DNA of 64,000 nt from Amycolatopsis sp. WAC 01376. Lineage in GTDB: Bacteria > Actinomycetota > Actinomycetes > Mycobacteriales > Pseudonocardiaceae. The notes below the pieces were generated by a model. It did not search any database. It was given only the letters and a program-made list of their open reading frames with translations, and was not told the DNA's origin. A program made the translations under genes and the position numbers. The stretch lies in assembly GCF_003947415.1 (NCBI RefSeq), contig NZ_QHKL01000002.1, positions 868,001-932,000 on the forward strand. The letters run 5' to 3'. This document shows, piece after piece, positions 20,055 to 28,722 of this stretch; positions within the stretch are counted from its first letter, which is position 1, and every line of letters begins with the position of its first letter.

Positions 20055-20351
20055 GCATCCCCACGCCGGCCGAAGCGGCCGAATTGGCCAAGAAAGCAAC
20101 CCTACCGGATCGGCTCTCAAGGCCGATACCTGGCACAGGGCAGGCTCGTTTGTCGTAGACGAGATCGGCAAGAAGGGCATCGTGTTCAAGATCGGCAGCA
20201 AGGATGGCAGGGGGATGCCACTCTGATCCAGATGCCAGGAGAACTCAACGGCAAACCAGGTAGATATGAGTGGATAGTTCGAGATGGTATCATGAGCCAT
20301 CAGATGTTCATTCGCGGTGGAGCAATCAATGGAATAGCGATCAAGCCATGA
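20055..20351 (+). pseudogene. Frameshifted C-terminal tail of a polymorphic (Rhs-type) toxin
   Basis: Pieces in different frames read as one protein tail: TPAEAAELAKKAT, then PTGSALKADTWHRAGSFVVD and EIGKKGIVFKIGSKDG, then QMPGELNGKPGRYEWIVRDG and MSHQMFIRGGAINGIAIKP. I recall similar endings in actinobacterial Rhs/polymorphic toxins. At least two frameshifts interrupt it, and no N-terminal delivery part exists nearby. Its last codon overlaps the start of the next gene (ATGA), the usual toxin-immunity coupling. Confidence 0.6.
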
Positions 20352-20857
20352 GTGATAGTGACCTGGTAAAGTTTCGTATTCCAGCCTCGTTCGTGACTGA
20401 TAATGTGGCGCTGACCCCGGCCGAGGCGGCGTATGGATTCGAGCACGGGTGGCTCACCGCGGACGATGTAGTCAAGGTGGCTCTCGCAGCGTATGAAACC
20501 TTTACCGCTATCCCTGGCGCGTTCGAGGAACTCGCGTTACTCCTGTCCGATGACTATGACCGTGTTCCCGACTTGCTGAGCGCGCTGCCTCGTCGCGAAG
20601 AGAAAGAAGAGGCTCGTGTCTGGTTCTTTCTCGCTCTATCCTGGGTGTATGACCACAAGGACTCCTATGTGGACCCACTTGAAACAGTTGAGATGATCTC
20701 CGCTGATTTCGGATACCCGGAGGAAGGTCGCGCACTCCTTCGATTTACGCCAGTCGACGATGACAGGCTGGTCGGTGTGGAGTCAATGTACGAAAGGTGG
20801 CTGGAATACATTCAGCGTACAAAGGCGTACCTTTCCAAGCGTGCTGCCGGTAACTGA
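20348..20857 (+). CDS. DUF2247-like putative immunity protein
   Basis: This 169-residue protein starts at ATG 20348, overlapping the toxin-tail stop by ATGA. It opens FVTDNVALTPAEAAYGFEHG and continues WLTADDVVKVALAAYETFTA, which resembles the DUF2247 family. Helical segments and acidic stretches follow, with no transmembrane part or signal peptide. Immediate coupling to a toxin C-terminus suggests an immunity role. The toxin is broken, so the gene would be an orphan. A strong hairpin follows at 20896. The family assignment is from memory. Confidence 0.65.
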   Translation: MSDSDLVKFRIPASFVTDNVALTPAEAAYGFEHGWLTADDVVKVALAAYETFTAIPGAFEELALLLSDDYDRVPDLLSALPRREEKEEARVWFFLALSWVYDHKDSYVDPLETVEMISADFGYPEEGRALLRFTPVDDDRLVGVESMYERWLEYIQRTKAYLSKRAAGN

Positions 20858-20895
20858 CCGGGCAGAGTGACGAGACCGGCTGCCGTCATCACGGC

Positions 20896-20934
20896 CTGAC
20901 CCGTGCGTCGGACACCGTCCGACGCACGGGTCAG
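20896..20934 (+). terminator. Perfect 18-bp hairpin after the immunity-like gene
   Basis: CTGACCCGTGCGTCGGAC (20896-20913) and its exact reverse complement (20917-20934) are separated by three bases. It lies 38 bases after the stop codon. There is no U-run. Confidence 0.75.
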
Positions 20935-21355
20935 TAGCAGCAGTGGATTGGGTCAGATGCCTCCGATACCTTCTTCGTGGCTCCTGGTCGAGGAGCTGGT
21001 GGTCACCAGGCCCGGTATGACTGATGCCCCCAGTCGTACGCACGTTCCGGGGTGGTGTCGCCGGGTTTGGTGGCATCCGAGAACCGCTGACAAGGGCACG
21101 GCCGCCCCCTGGGTATGTCGTCGGAACGTGACTGTCGGCCGGCGGTGCTCGATCCGGTGACGGTGCACGGCGGACGGAAGATACCTCAGTGTGCTCCCGT
21201 CGCTCGCTCATGGCCTGCGCCGAAGCGACAGAAAGCCTGGTTCGTCGAGCCCGGCTACGAACCAGGCCGGGGCGGCGACCGAGGTCTGCGCTCATCCGTC
21301 CCGGAGGGCAATTGACGGGGCTCATGGCGGGCCCGCCTCGGGCTCAGACATCAAC
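20935..21355. other. Non-coding stretch left of the island
   Basis: Open frames here have biased composition and no recognisable motif, so I do not call a gene. The stretch lies between the immunity-like gene and the terminator that precedes the first tRNA-Lys repeat, and is probably chromosomal flank or older decayed island DNA. Confidence 0.4.
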
Positions 21356-21406
21356 AAAGCCCGCCGACGGCACCCGGAAAACCGGGACAAACCGTTGGTG
21401 GGCTTT
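21356..21406. terminator. Hairpin left of the first tRNA-Lys repeat
   Basis: AAAGCCCGCCGACGG pairs with CCGTTGGTGGGCTTT (two G-U wobbles), with an inner CCCGG/CCGGG stem. The same structure, slightly diverged, stands at 50882-50933 next to the intact tRNA-Lys gene. It is probably the original terminator of the tRNA gene, displaced 29.5 kb by the island. Confidence 0.7.
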
Positions 21407-21418
21407 GATTTCTCACTG

Positions 21419-21460
21419 TGCGCCATCAGGGACTCGAACCCCGAACCCGCTGGTTAAGAG
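21419..21460. repeat. Attachment-site repeat 1 (tRNA-Lys 3' end)
   Basis: The 42 bases are identical to positions 50946-50987, the 3' part of the tRNA-Lys gene from the discriminator base to the anticodon loop. This marks the left boundary of the tandem island. Confidence 0.92.
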
Positions 21461-22198
21461 TCGGCACTTGGGCGTGTCGGATGGTGTCGAGTGACGCTGG
21501 ACAAGACCTTTTCGTCTGGTTGCGACGGGTCTGCGGTGTCGTCGTGTGTCGCCTGGTGTCGGACTGTTTCAGACTTCTCGGGCTCGTCTCGGGCTCGCGG
21601 ATGTCGGGTTCTGCCGCCTAGCTCAACCGTCTTGGAGAGCCGCATTGCCAGGTGGTGTGTGCGATGACGGAGGGGGAGCGGCGCGATCCGATTGTGTCGG
21701 CTGTGAGCACGACGGTGGTAACCGTGGTCGGGCTGAAGTTCCTCTCCAGGACTCTCGACTGTGGACGGTACGGCGACTACCGCGCATCTTGGCGCGCCCG
21801 TTGTTGACCATCACCGCGCAGGCCGAGCGGGCGTTCTCTTTCTGGTCCGACAAAGCGAGGCGGGCCAGCGACCGGTGCAGTGGGAGCCGAACCGGTGGAT
21901 GGCCCCGATCGCGCCGCAAGCGAATCGCGCACTGAATAATACAAGTGACCTAGGTCACCTCAATGGATGCGCTGCTTGCCGCCGCCACGTCATAACGACC
22001 GATGGCGCAAATTTCAGCAGTGACGGCGGACACGGTCTTGCTGTCCCCTGCCAGATGCCGGGCCACGTTCCCTGACGAGCGGGTTGCCCTTTGCCGGATA
22101 AAGGCTGTGTCGTCGATCTCATTCTCTGGGAACGTCATCAGTGATGGAGCCGTCCGAGGTCTCCTAGTTCGAGGGAGACAGGGCGGGGAGGAACGGCT
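21461..22198. other. Left arm of element A with a regulatory palindrome
   Basis: Bases 21472-21612 resemble the left arms of elements B (from 38053) and C (from 40656). Shared words include GTGTCGGATGGTGTC and GGACAAGACCTTTTCGTCTG, probably integrase arm or excisionase sites. A perfect 14-bp palindrome, GTGACCTAGGTCAC, lies at 21945-21958, about 240 bases upstream of the histidine kinase, and could be an operator. No gene is supported in this stretch. Confidence 0.55.
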
Positions 22199-23299
22199 TT
22201 GCGGGTTACCGAGCGGCGGTCAGCGCTCGTCGTCGTCGCGGTCGAGCTCGGGTTTCCGCTGAGCTTGCTGGCTTGGCGGTATTCGCTGCGGCACGCGTCG
22301 CCCGCGCTGGCCGCTGAACTTACCCCCGTCGCCCACCTGCTGCCGTTGCTCGCGGCTCCGCTGCTGATCCTCATCGCGACGTCACTGCGCCGGCTCCGCC
22401 ACGGGCCGCCTCCCTGGTGGTGGACGGGCGCCGCACTGATCATCCAGCTCGCCTTCGTCTTGGTCGCCGCAGACCAGGCGGACACAACCGTACTGACGCT
22501 CATACTCGGTTGCACGCTGCTCGTCACGTTGCCGAAGCCCTGGTCCTGGCTGGCGTTCACCGTGACGATCGTCCTGGGCGTCGCAGCGCATTGGACAGCT
22601 CCCGTACCCGCGATGCTCGGCCTGCTGGCCCACAATCTGCTTTCGGGCGCGGTGATCTACTCCGGCATTCGCATGGGCGAGTTCGCCGTGGCACTACGCA
22701 AGGCCCAGGACCAGCTCGCCGGGCTCGCGGTGGTGCGGGAACGAGCACGGGTGTCTCGCGATCTGCATGACAATCTCGGCCAGGAGCTCACCGCGATCGG
22801 ACTGCGCGCGGAACTCGCCGCGCGTCTTGTGCTCAAAGCACCTGACCGCGCCGCGACCGAAATCCAAGCGGTGCAGCACAGCACCGAAAAGATCATGGAC
22901 GACGTGCGCCGGATCGCCAGGGGCCACTGGCAACCGGTGTTCGAGGACGAGCTGGCCACCGGAACCGCGTTGCTGGAGTCCTCGGGCATACGCTGCCGGA
23001 CGCGCCTGGGTACCGCCCCCGGCGACCGGATCGCGCCGATTGCCGGCTGGGCGCTGCGTGAAGGGATCACCAACGTCCTCAAGCACAGCAATGCGGAGCA
23101 GTGTCTGATCATCACCGAAACCCGCAATGAGCGGTTCCGGTTGGTTATCGAGAACAACGGTGCCCGGCGTGCCGGGCCGCCTGGCACAGGGATAGCCGGG
23201 ATAACCGACCGGGCACTCGGCCTCGGCGGGCACGTGCGGGCAGGCCCGGCCGCGGGCAAACGATTCCGTCTCATCGTCGAACTACCGAACGGAGAGTGA
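22199..23299 (+). CDS. NarL-type sensor histidine kinase of the RiPP cluster
   Basis: The 366-residue protein has a TTG start behind GGGGAGGAACGGC. About six hydrophobic segments fill residues 8-160 with no extracellular sensor domain. A HisKA_3 box follows, with phosphorylated His in RERARVSRDLHDNLGQEL near residue 190. The HATPase_c domain has an N-box (ALREGITNVLKHSNA) and a G-box (GTGIAGITDRALGLGG). It overlaps the response regulator gene at its stop. Such kinases commonly control lantibiotic-type clusters in response to membrane or peptide signals. It lies at the left end of the cluster, running towards the exporter genes. Confidence 0.88.
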   Translation: MRVTERRSALVVVAVELGFPLSLLAWRYSLRHASPALAAELTPVAHLLPLLAAPLLILIATSLRRLRHGPPPWWWTGAALIIQLAFVLVAADQADTTVLTLILGCTLLVTLPKPWSWLAFTVTIVLGVAAHWTAPVPAMLGLLAHNLLSGAVIYSGIRMGEFAVALRKAQDQLAGLAVVRERARVSRDLHDNLGQELTAIGLRAELAARLVLKAPDRAATEIQAVQHSTEKIMDDVRRIARGHWQPVFEDELATGTALLESSGIRCRTRLGTAPGDRIAPIAGWALREGITNVLKHSNAEQCLIITETRNERFRLVIENNGARRAGPPGTGIAGITDRALGLGGHVRAGPAAGKRFRLIVELPNGE

Positions 23300-23301
23300 A
23301 G

Positions 23302-23898
23302 ATGCCGGGCGCGATCAGGATTTTCGTGGCCGAGGACATGGCCGTACTCCGAGACGCACTCACCGCGCTGCTGGCTCTCGAACCGGACATCGAGGTTGTC
23401 GGCGAGACCGATCGCGGCGACCAGGTTCCCTCGCTCGTCGCCAGCTGCAGGCCCGATGTCTTGGTACTCGACATCGATCTGCCCGGACAGAACGGCCTGA
23501 CCCTCGCACGGCACCTGCAGGACCACCGGATCCTCGTGCTGAGCGCGCTCGATCGGCCAGGCATCGTCCGTGAGGCGTTGGACGCGGGAGTACGCGGGTT
23601 CCTGCCGAAAGGGGCGTCCGTGGACGCGTTGACCGCCGCGATCCGGCAAGTTGCCGCCGGCGGCTTGGCAATCGCGCCCGACCTGCTGAACGCGGCGATG
23701 AAGGACGGGAAGAACCCGCTGAGCGAACACGAGCAGACGATCCTGCGCCGGATCGCCACCGGGGCCACCGCCGCCGACATCAGCCGGGAACTGCACATGG
23801 CGATCGGGACCGCCCGCAATCACACGACCCGGGTGCTGCAGAAGCTCGGTGCCCGCAATCAGATCGAGGCGATCAGGACGGCCGAGCGGTATGGCTGA
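23302..23898 (+). CDS. NarL/LuxR-family response regulator
   Basis: The 198-residue protein has a receiver domain (about 5-118) with acidic pocket residues in VAEDM and phospho-acceptor Asp57 in VLVLDIDLPGQNGL. The output domain is a LuxR-type helix-turn-helix (about 135-195; LSEHEQTILRRIATGATAAD). ATG 23302 follows GGAGAGTGAA. GTG 23296 would overlap the kinase stop and is an alternative. The paired dyads at 32878-32912, in the shared promoter of the biosynthetic genes, are plausible binding sites. Confidence 0.9.
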   Translation: MPGAIRIFVAEDMAVLRDALTALLALEPDIEVVGETDRGDQVPSLVASCRPDVLVLDIDLPGQNGLTLARHLQDHRILVLSALDRPGIVREALDAGVRGFLPKGASVDALTAAIRQVAAGGLAIAPDLLNAAMKDGKNPLSEHEQTILRRIATGATAADISRELHMAIGTARNHTTRVLQKLGARNQIEAIRTAERYG

Positions 23899-23925
23899 CT
23901 GTGACCTCCGGGCCTGAAGCAGGTC

Positions 23926-24549
23926 CTAGGCAACGTCTCTGGCGTTCATCGACCACCACGCGACGGCGCCTGTCACGAGCAGCCAGGCAAGCAGCACGAT
24001 TACCGCGAGCGGCCGTGAAAGCAGGTTCATTTCGGCGTCGGTGAGCAGGGAGAGGGCCGCGCCGAGGGGCAGGGCGCGGCCGATTCCCGGCCAGAGTTGC
24101 AGCACCACCGCCGACCCGGCAAAGGCCCCGAACGCCGCGACCGGCGCGAGGAAGTAGTTCCCGATCACCACGCCGAAGCACAAACCGACGACTGCACAAG
24201 CCGCGGCAGCCGGCATCGCGCCGAGCACGATCGCGAAGTCCCACGCTGTTGCCCCGGCGACCGCCGCGCCGGCGGCGCCTACGAGTCCGAGCAGACCACC
24301 ACATAAGGCGGTCACGACGGTTTTGGCCGCCAGTGTCGGAGTCCTTTGCCCACTGAGGACGGTCCTGGCGACTACGCCATGACGCCGGTCGAGCGCATAT
24401 CTGTGCGCCCCGTAGAGCGTCGCGACGAATGCCGACTGACCGATCCCGCTGGATGGCGCGGACAGCAACGCCGTCATGGCCAGATAGCCGAGCAAGACAA
24501 GGTCGGTGCGCAAACGCATCGTTTCGGCACGCAACAACCGAAGAGTCAT
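23926..24549 (-). CDS. ABC-2-type permease of the RiPP exporter
   Basis: The 207-residue protein starts MTLRLLRAETMRLRTDLVLL and has about six hydrophobic segments, the pattern of an ABC-2 half-permease. It overlaps the previous permease gene by ATGA at 24546-24549 and is the last gene of the long minus-strand operon that begins at 32794. Together with the second permease and the ATPase it would form an exporter for the mature peptide or provide self-protection. It has no substrate-binding or peptidase domain. Confidence 0.8.
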   Translation of the reverse strand: MTLRLLRAETMRLRTDLVLLGYLAMTALLSAPSSGIGQSAFVATLYGAHRYALDRRHGVVARTVLSGQRTPTLAAKTVVTALCGGLLGLVGAAGAAVAGATAWDFAIVLGAMPAAAACAVVGLCFGVVIGNYFLAPVAAFGAFAGSAVVLQLWPGIGRALPLGAALSLLTDAEMNLLSRPLAVIVLLAWLLVTGAVAWWSMNARDVA

Positions 24550-25217
24550 CGGATTTCCCTCTTGCAAAAGAGCTGCCAGCCCGTGAACGCCGCGACGGCA
24601 AGCCAACCCGCCCCGATCAGCGAACCGAGCACTGGGCCGGACAATCCCGGAAGCGGCGCTCCGACGATGCTCGCAAGCGCACTGGCAGGCAGGAAACGCG
24701 TGACTTCGGGAGCGACGATACTCAGCGGCAGCTCAAGGGCGAAGGGCACCAGCAGCGAAACAGACGTAGCCGCGTAGTAGTTCGGCAGGATCCAGCCGAC
24801 GGCCGCCCCGATGCCGCCCGCCAGCGTGCACGCGGCCACACAACCGGCGAAAGCGCGCCAGGCACCAGGATCGACACGGTCGACCGCCGCCGTGATCGCG
24901 CCCCACCCCACGGAACCCGCCACTCCGGCCACGAAACCGCCCACCGCTCCCGCGATCAGCTTGGCCGCGAAGACGTGTGCCCGGCGGTGCATGAGCACGG
25001 CCCGTTCCATCGACTTGTAGTAGTAGTCTCGAGTGACCACGAACGAGCCGAGGAAAGCCGCGGCGACCGGGCAAACCGCGAGGTAGGCCAACATGTCCTG
25101 ACCCTCACCGGTGATCTGCCAGGCGAACCACGGCAACAGCAGGGTATAGGCCAGTACGAACAGCATCCAGAAACCGCTGCGAGCCTTGAGTAACTCCGTA
25201 CGAACGGCCTCACGCAT
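24546..25217 (-). CDS. ABC-2-type permease of the RiPP exporter
   Basis: The 223-residue protein starts MREAVRTELLKARSGFWMLF and has about six membrane segments, such as YLAVCPVAAAFLGSFVV and ALASIVGAPLPGLSGPVLG. The motif VTRDYYYKSMERAV in the first cytoplasmic loop fits ABC-2 permeases. It overlaps both neighbours: the ATPase gene by eight bases and the second permease by four. It is the transmembrane partner of the ATPase at 25210. Confidence 0.82.
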   Translation of the reverse strand: MREAVRTELLKARSGFWMLFVLAYTLLLPWFAWQITGEGQDMLAYLAVCPVAAAFLGSFVVTRDYYYKSMERAVLMHRRAHVFAAKLIAGAVGGFVAGVAGSVGWGAITAAVDRVDPGAWRAFAGCVAACTLAGGIGAAVGWILPNYYAATSVSLLVPFALELPLSIVAPEVTRFLPASALASIVGAPLPGLSGPVLGSLIGAGWLAVAAFTGWQLFCKREIR

Positions 25218-25911
25218 GGTTCACCAGCTCGAAATACCGATCCTCGAGCTGGTGAACACCGTTGCCGGTGAGCTCATCGAGTGAACCCGCGAAAACCGTA
25301 CGGCCCTTGATGATCACGATCTCGTCCACGGTCTGCGCGAGTTCGGCGAGCTGATGGCTCGACAGCAGCACGGTGCCACCCCGGTCGGCGAAGGACCGCA
25401 AAAGCCGGCGCAGCCAGCGAATTCCCTCGGGATCGAGCCCGTTGGCCGGTTCGTCCAGCACGAGCATCTCGGGATCTCCGATCAGCGCGGTGGCCAGGCC
25501 GAGCCGTTGCCGCATCCCGGTGGAGTACTGGCCGAGGCGGCGCCGGGCAGCGCGGCCCAGGCCGACCTCGTCCAGCACGGCGTCCACCCGGTCTTTGGAC
25601 GCTCCGACAGCCGTCGCGCAGATCTGCAGGTGGCGGCGGCCGGTGATACCGGTCTCGAAGCCGAGGCCCTCCATGTGCACGCCGACCTGCCGACCGGGCA
25701 TCTTGAGCTGCCCGTAAGGCAGGCCGAACACGGTCGCGTAGCCCGAAGTGGGCCGCACCAATCCGAGAAGGCCCCGCAGTGAGGTGCTCTTGCCCGCGCC
25801 GTTGGGCCCGATCAGCCCGACGACGCGACCGGCTCCGACCGCGAAGTCGAGGTCCTCCACGGCGGTCACACCGCCGTACCGTTTGCCGAACCCGCTGAAC
25901 TTGATCGTCAT
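25210..25911 (-). CDS. ABC transporter ATP-binding protein of the RiPP exporter
   Basis: The 233-residue protein has Walker A GLIGPNGAGKSTSLRGLLGL, signature QYSTGMRQRLGLA, Walker B MLVLDEPANGLDPEG and switch His in VLLSSHQLAEL. The sequence is that of a CcmA/NatA-type subunit, the class that exports or protects against peptides such as lantibiotics. The start at ATG 25911 overlaps the protease stop (ATGA). The open frame continues far upstream but there it only shadows the protease gene. Confidence 0.92.
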   Translation of the reverse strand: MTIKFSGFGKRYGGVTAVEDLDFAVGAGRVVGLIGPNGAGKSTSLRGLLGLVRPTSGYATVFGLPYGQLKMPGRQVGVHMEGLGFETGITGRRHLQICATAVGASKDRVDAVLDEVGLGRAARRRLGQYSTGMRQRLGLATALIGDPEMLVLDEPANGLDPEGIRWLRRLLRSFADRGGTVLLSSHQLAELAQTVDEIVIIKGRTVFAGSLDELTGNGVHQLEDRYFELVNHA

Positions 25912-27521
25912 TCTTCTCCCTTGAACAGGTATTTCCAGGCGGTGAGCACGTGTTCGCGCAGCAACCATCGCCCGAGCGGCTCGGTCCCTCCCGGCACGGT
26001 CGCGCCGCCTTGCGCGTCGAGTCGCGACACCGCAGCGCCGTCGAGAGGCACGATCACCGCGTCGATCGCCGAGTCGGATCGGAACGGCATGAGTGTCTCC
26101 GCGGGGACTTTCGCGTCCCGCGGCTCTCCGACGCCGACGCGCGCCGTGCCCAGTTCCGTGGTGAGGAAGATGCCTTTGCGTTGCAGCAGGACAGGTTCGC
26201 CCGGACGCACCGCGGTGAGCGGCGGCAGCACCAAATGGACACCCGAACGGTCCACGATGTATCCGGCCTTGACGTCGTTCCGGACTTCGATCAGCCCGAA
26301 TGGCACTGCGAACATCCCGGATACGACCAGGGAAGCCACCACGAGCCTGCACAGGCCGGCGCCGCCGCGTTTCGCTTCTCGCAGCGCGATGAAGGCCTTG
26401 CGGCAGAGCCAGTACAGCAGAAATCCGGTCAGCAGCAGTTTCGCGGCCGCACCCGCGGCGCCAAGACCCAGCAGCAGTGGACTCCACTTGGTGACGACCA
26501 GCGTCAGTACCACCGCGGGGAACACGAGACACAGCAGGCCGAAGGGGATCACCCATCGCCGACCTGGCAAAGTCCGGTCCAGGCGTACGCCGAACAGGAG
26601 GCGAACGAGCCATCCGCGCGCGTCGGCCATCGCCTTCTCGCGAAGCCGCGGGATGTCGAGGTACGACATCAACGCCAAGTAGCCGTCGAGTTTGATCCAC
26701 GGAGCCAGATTCACCGCACCGGCGAGGTAGGAGGCGATCGCGAAGCCGAGAACCGTTGCCCGGCCGTCGCCGGCGGGCAGGATCGGCGCGAGCAAGGCGG
26801 CAAGGCTGCCGATGACCGCCTGGGTGGCGACGCCCGCCATCGCGACTACGACCCGCTGCCGGGGACGCGCGAGCCGCCAGCCGTCGGTCACCTCGCAGAA
26901 GCAGGCCGGTGTCAGGTAGAAGAGCATGATTCCGAGCCAGCCGGGTCTGCCCCGGAAATGGGTGAGGGTGGCGCCGTGCGCGAGTTCGTGGACGACCGTG
27001 GTCGCGCCGAGACCGAACCAGATCAGCACCCCTGAACTCATCGGCAACGGCCGGGAGAGGGCATCGGCCAGCGTGGCGCGCTGGACGGCCAACGCGGCCA
27101 GGCCGGCGAGGAACACCGCGATGGTGGTGCCGAGGACGGCCCGGCCGGACAACCTGGTCAGCATGGGACGCAAGGGGTCAAGCAAGCGGGAAGCCTCGAC
27201 CACGCGCAGTCGCAGGACCGTCCACGATGGGGCCGTGAACCGGCATTCCGGTGGCGGCGGCCGGTTTCCCGGCTCCCAGAGCAGGCCGAGCCCGCTGAAC
27301 CTGCGCACCGCGTCGCGTACGAGGTCCGGCGTCCAGCCCAGCGCGGCCGACAGTGTCTCGGCGTCGCGCTCGCCGTCGAGGGCGGAAAGAAGTTCGCCCA
27401 GGTCGTCGCTGACTCGCAACGGGTTGGCGCCGGGGCGCTCGATGATCCATGGTGCACCATTGGTCAGCGGGCCGTGCACGGTGATCCACGGCGCGCGCCG
27501 CGGTTTCGTCAAGCTCTCCAT
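25908..27521 (-). CDS. M50-type intramembrane metalloprotease (daptide MpaP-like)
   Basis: The 537-residue protein opens with a soluble PqqD-like region (LSALDGERDAETLSAALGWT) and continues into about ten membrane helices. The zinc motif is VVHELAHGATL (H-E-x-x-H) near residue 178. The third ligand lies in NLAPWIKLDGYLALMSYLD, the usual second motif of site-2 proteases. Daptide clusters encode an intramembrane HExxH protease thought to remove the leader peptide. The C-terminal soluble domain has charged beta-rich sequence. It begins two bases after the YcaO stop. Confidence 0.82.
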   Translation of the reverse strand: MESLTKPRRAPWITVHGPLTNGAPWIIERPGANPLRVSDDLGELLSALDGERDAETLSAALGWTPDLVRDAVRRFSGLGLLWEPGNRPPPPECRFTAPSWTVLRLRVVEASRLLDPLRPMLTRLSGRAVLGTTIAVFLAGLAALAVQRATLADALSRPLPMSSGVLIWFGLGATTVVHELAHGATLTHFRGRPGWLGIMLFYLTPACFCEVTDGWRLARPRQRVVVAMAGVATQAVIGSLAALLAPILPAGDGRATVLGFAIASYLAGAVNLAPWIKLDGYLALMSYLDIPRLREKAMADARGWLVRLLFGVRLDRTLPGRRWVIPFGLLCLVFPAVVLTLVVTKWSPLLLGLGAAGAAAKLLLTGFLLYWLCRKAFIALREAKRGGAGLCRLVVASLVVSGMFAVPFGLIEVRNDVKAGYIVDRSGVHLVLPPLTAVRPGEPVLLQRKGIFLTTELGTARVGVGEPRDAKVPAETLMPFRSDSAIDAVIVPLDGAAVSRLDAQGGATVPGGTEPLGRWLLREHVLTAWKYLFKGEE

Positions 27522-27522
27522 G

Positions 27523-28722
27523 TCAGATCAGCGGATGAGGGAAGTAGCGGACGGGTTTCGTGGCGGCTGCGGCGATCCGAGCACGCTGCCAGGTGAATTC
27601 GTGCCGCTCGTCCATCCGCAGTGGCTGGTAGCCGGCGACCACGACCTTTATCGCGTGCCAGCCCATAGCCCGGTGCTCCGGGGGCAATCGTGCCGTCAGG
27701 TCGACCGCGACCGGCCGTCCCCCGTCGGCCACCACGGCCGCCACCAGGTCGGTCAGCGAGTGCGGCGGGCGGCTCGTCGCTCCCGGCTCGGTCGTGGCCA
27801 GCCCGCGTAACCGCCGGTCAAGCTCGGTGACAGCGCTTTCGGTCTGCCACAGAGCGGCTCGGTCCATGTCGTCACGCACGACTTCCGGAACGGTGCGCCG
27901 TCCGATCCGCCGCAGTGCTTCGCGGACCTGCAAGGATTCTTGGAGCGCGATCAGCAACGCCCTGCCCAGCTCCTCGTGTGCCTTGGCGCCCACGGCAGCG
28001 CGGCCACCGTCGATCACAGCCCCCAGCACGCAGTGGAATCCAGGCAGCACGGGAACACGCAGCAGCCGGGGCTGAAGCCCTTGAGCACACACAGAGCGGT
28101 ACAGCCGGGTGAGGTGGCGCCAGTCGGCGGTCGGGCGGGCGGCGGCGATCTCGGCCTCGACGTCGAACTCCTCGAGTTCCACATCGGCGGCCCAGGCGAC
28201 GCTGACCGCGTCCCGCTCGATCAGCTCCAGCAAAGCGCCGCGCAGCGCGAACTCCCGGGTCGGGCCTGCAGCGGCTCCCGACGGCGTCGGGTCGAACCAG
28301 GGGTCCTCCGCCGGGTAGTCGACCAGCCCGGCCGGCACCCAGACGCTCTCGCCGGAGCCCAGCCGCCTGCCGCGATACCAGCGCAGCGGACGGCCTTCAG
28401 CGCGTGCGTCACCAAGACCTTCGAAATCGAGAGCGGTGTCGCCGAGTGCGTCGCTCGTGGCCTTGATCGCGTCGGGGCCGCGTTCGCCAGGGAACAGGGC
28501 AAACCGTTCCACCGCCTCACCGGCGGCCCGCGAGATCGTGTCCTTGCGGCTCACCCCGCAGGCGCCGACGATATGGACCGGGTATTCGTCGATCGTCCGC
28601 CCGCGGACGGCGAGACCGCCGATGTCGACCGCAACGTTCCACAAGGGAGGTTCTGACCGCTGTGGTGGCGCGACCCGCCAGCCTCGGGTGAGACCGTTGG
28701 CCGGATCCAAGGTCTTGATCAT
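27523..28722 (-). CDS. YcaO-domain protein of the RiPP cluster
   Basis: The 399-residue protein shows YcaO ATP-binding features: SRKDTISRAAGEAVERFALF near residue 57 and LRGALLELIERDAVSVAW near 165. It ends YFPHPLI, a short form of the C-terminal Pro-rich tail seen in cyclodehydratases. YcaO enzymes phosphorylate backbone amides to install azolines, thioamides or amidines. No TfuA partner or E1-like cyclodehydratase subunit is encoded, although the RRE protein at 31811 could present the substrate. Its target residue is unknown. It overlaps the dehydrogenase stop by ATGA. Confidence 0.88.
   Translation of the reverse strand: MIKTLDPANGLTRGWRVAPPQRSEPPLWNVAVDIGGLAVRGRTIDEYPVHIVGACGVSRKDTISRAAGEAVERFALFPGERGPDAIKATSDALGDTALDFEGLGDARAEGRPLRWYRGRRLGSGESVWVPAGLVDYPAEDPWFDPTPSGAAAGPTREFALRGALLELIERDAVSVAWAADVELEEFDVEAEIAAARPTADWRHLTRLYRSVCAQGLQPRLLRVPVLPGFHCVLGAVIDGGRAAVGAKAHEELGRALLIALQESLQVREALRRIGRRTVPEVVRDDMDRAALWQTESAVTELDRRLRGLATTEPGATSRPPHSLTDLVAAVVADGGRPVAVDLTARLPPEHRAMGWHAIKVVVAGYQPLRMDERHEFTWQRARIAAAATKPVRYFPHPLI

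Noticed and set aside
20783..21325. 180-codon minus-strand frame across the hairpin and intergenic DNA
   Set aside because: Biased composition, no ribosome binding site and it crosses a strong terminator.
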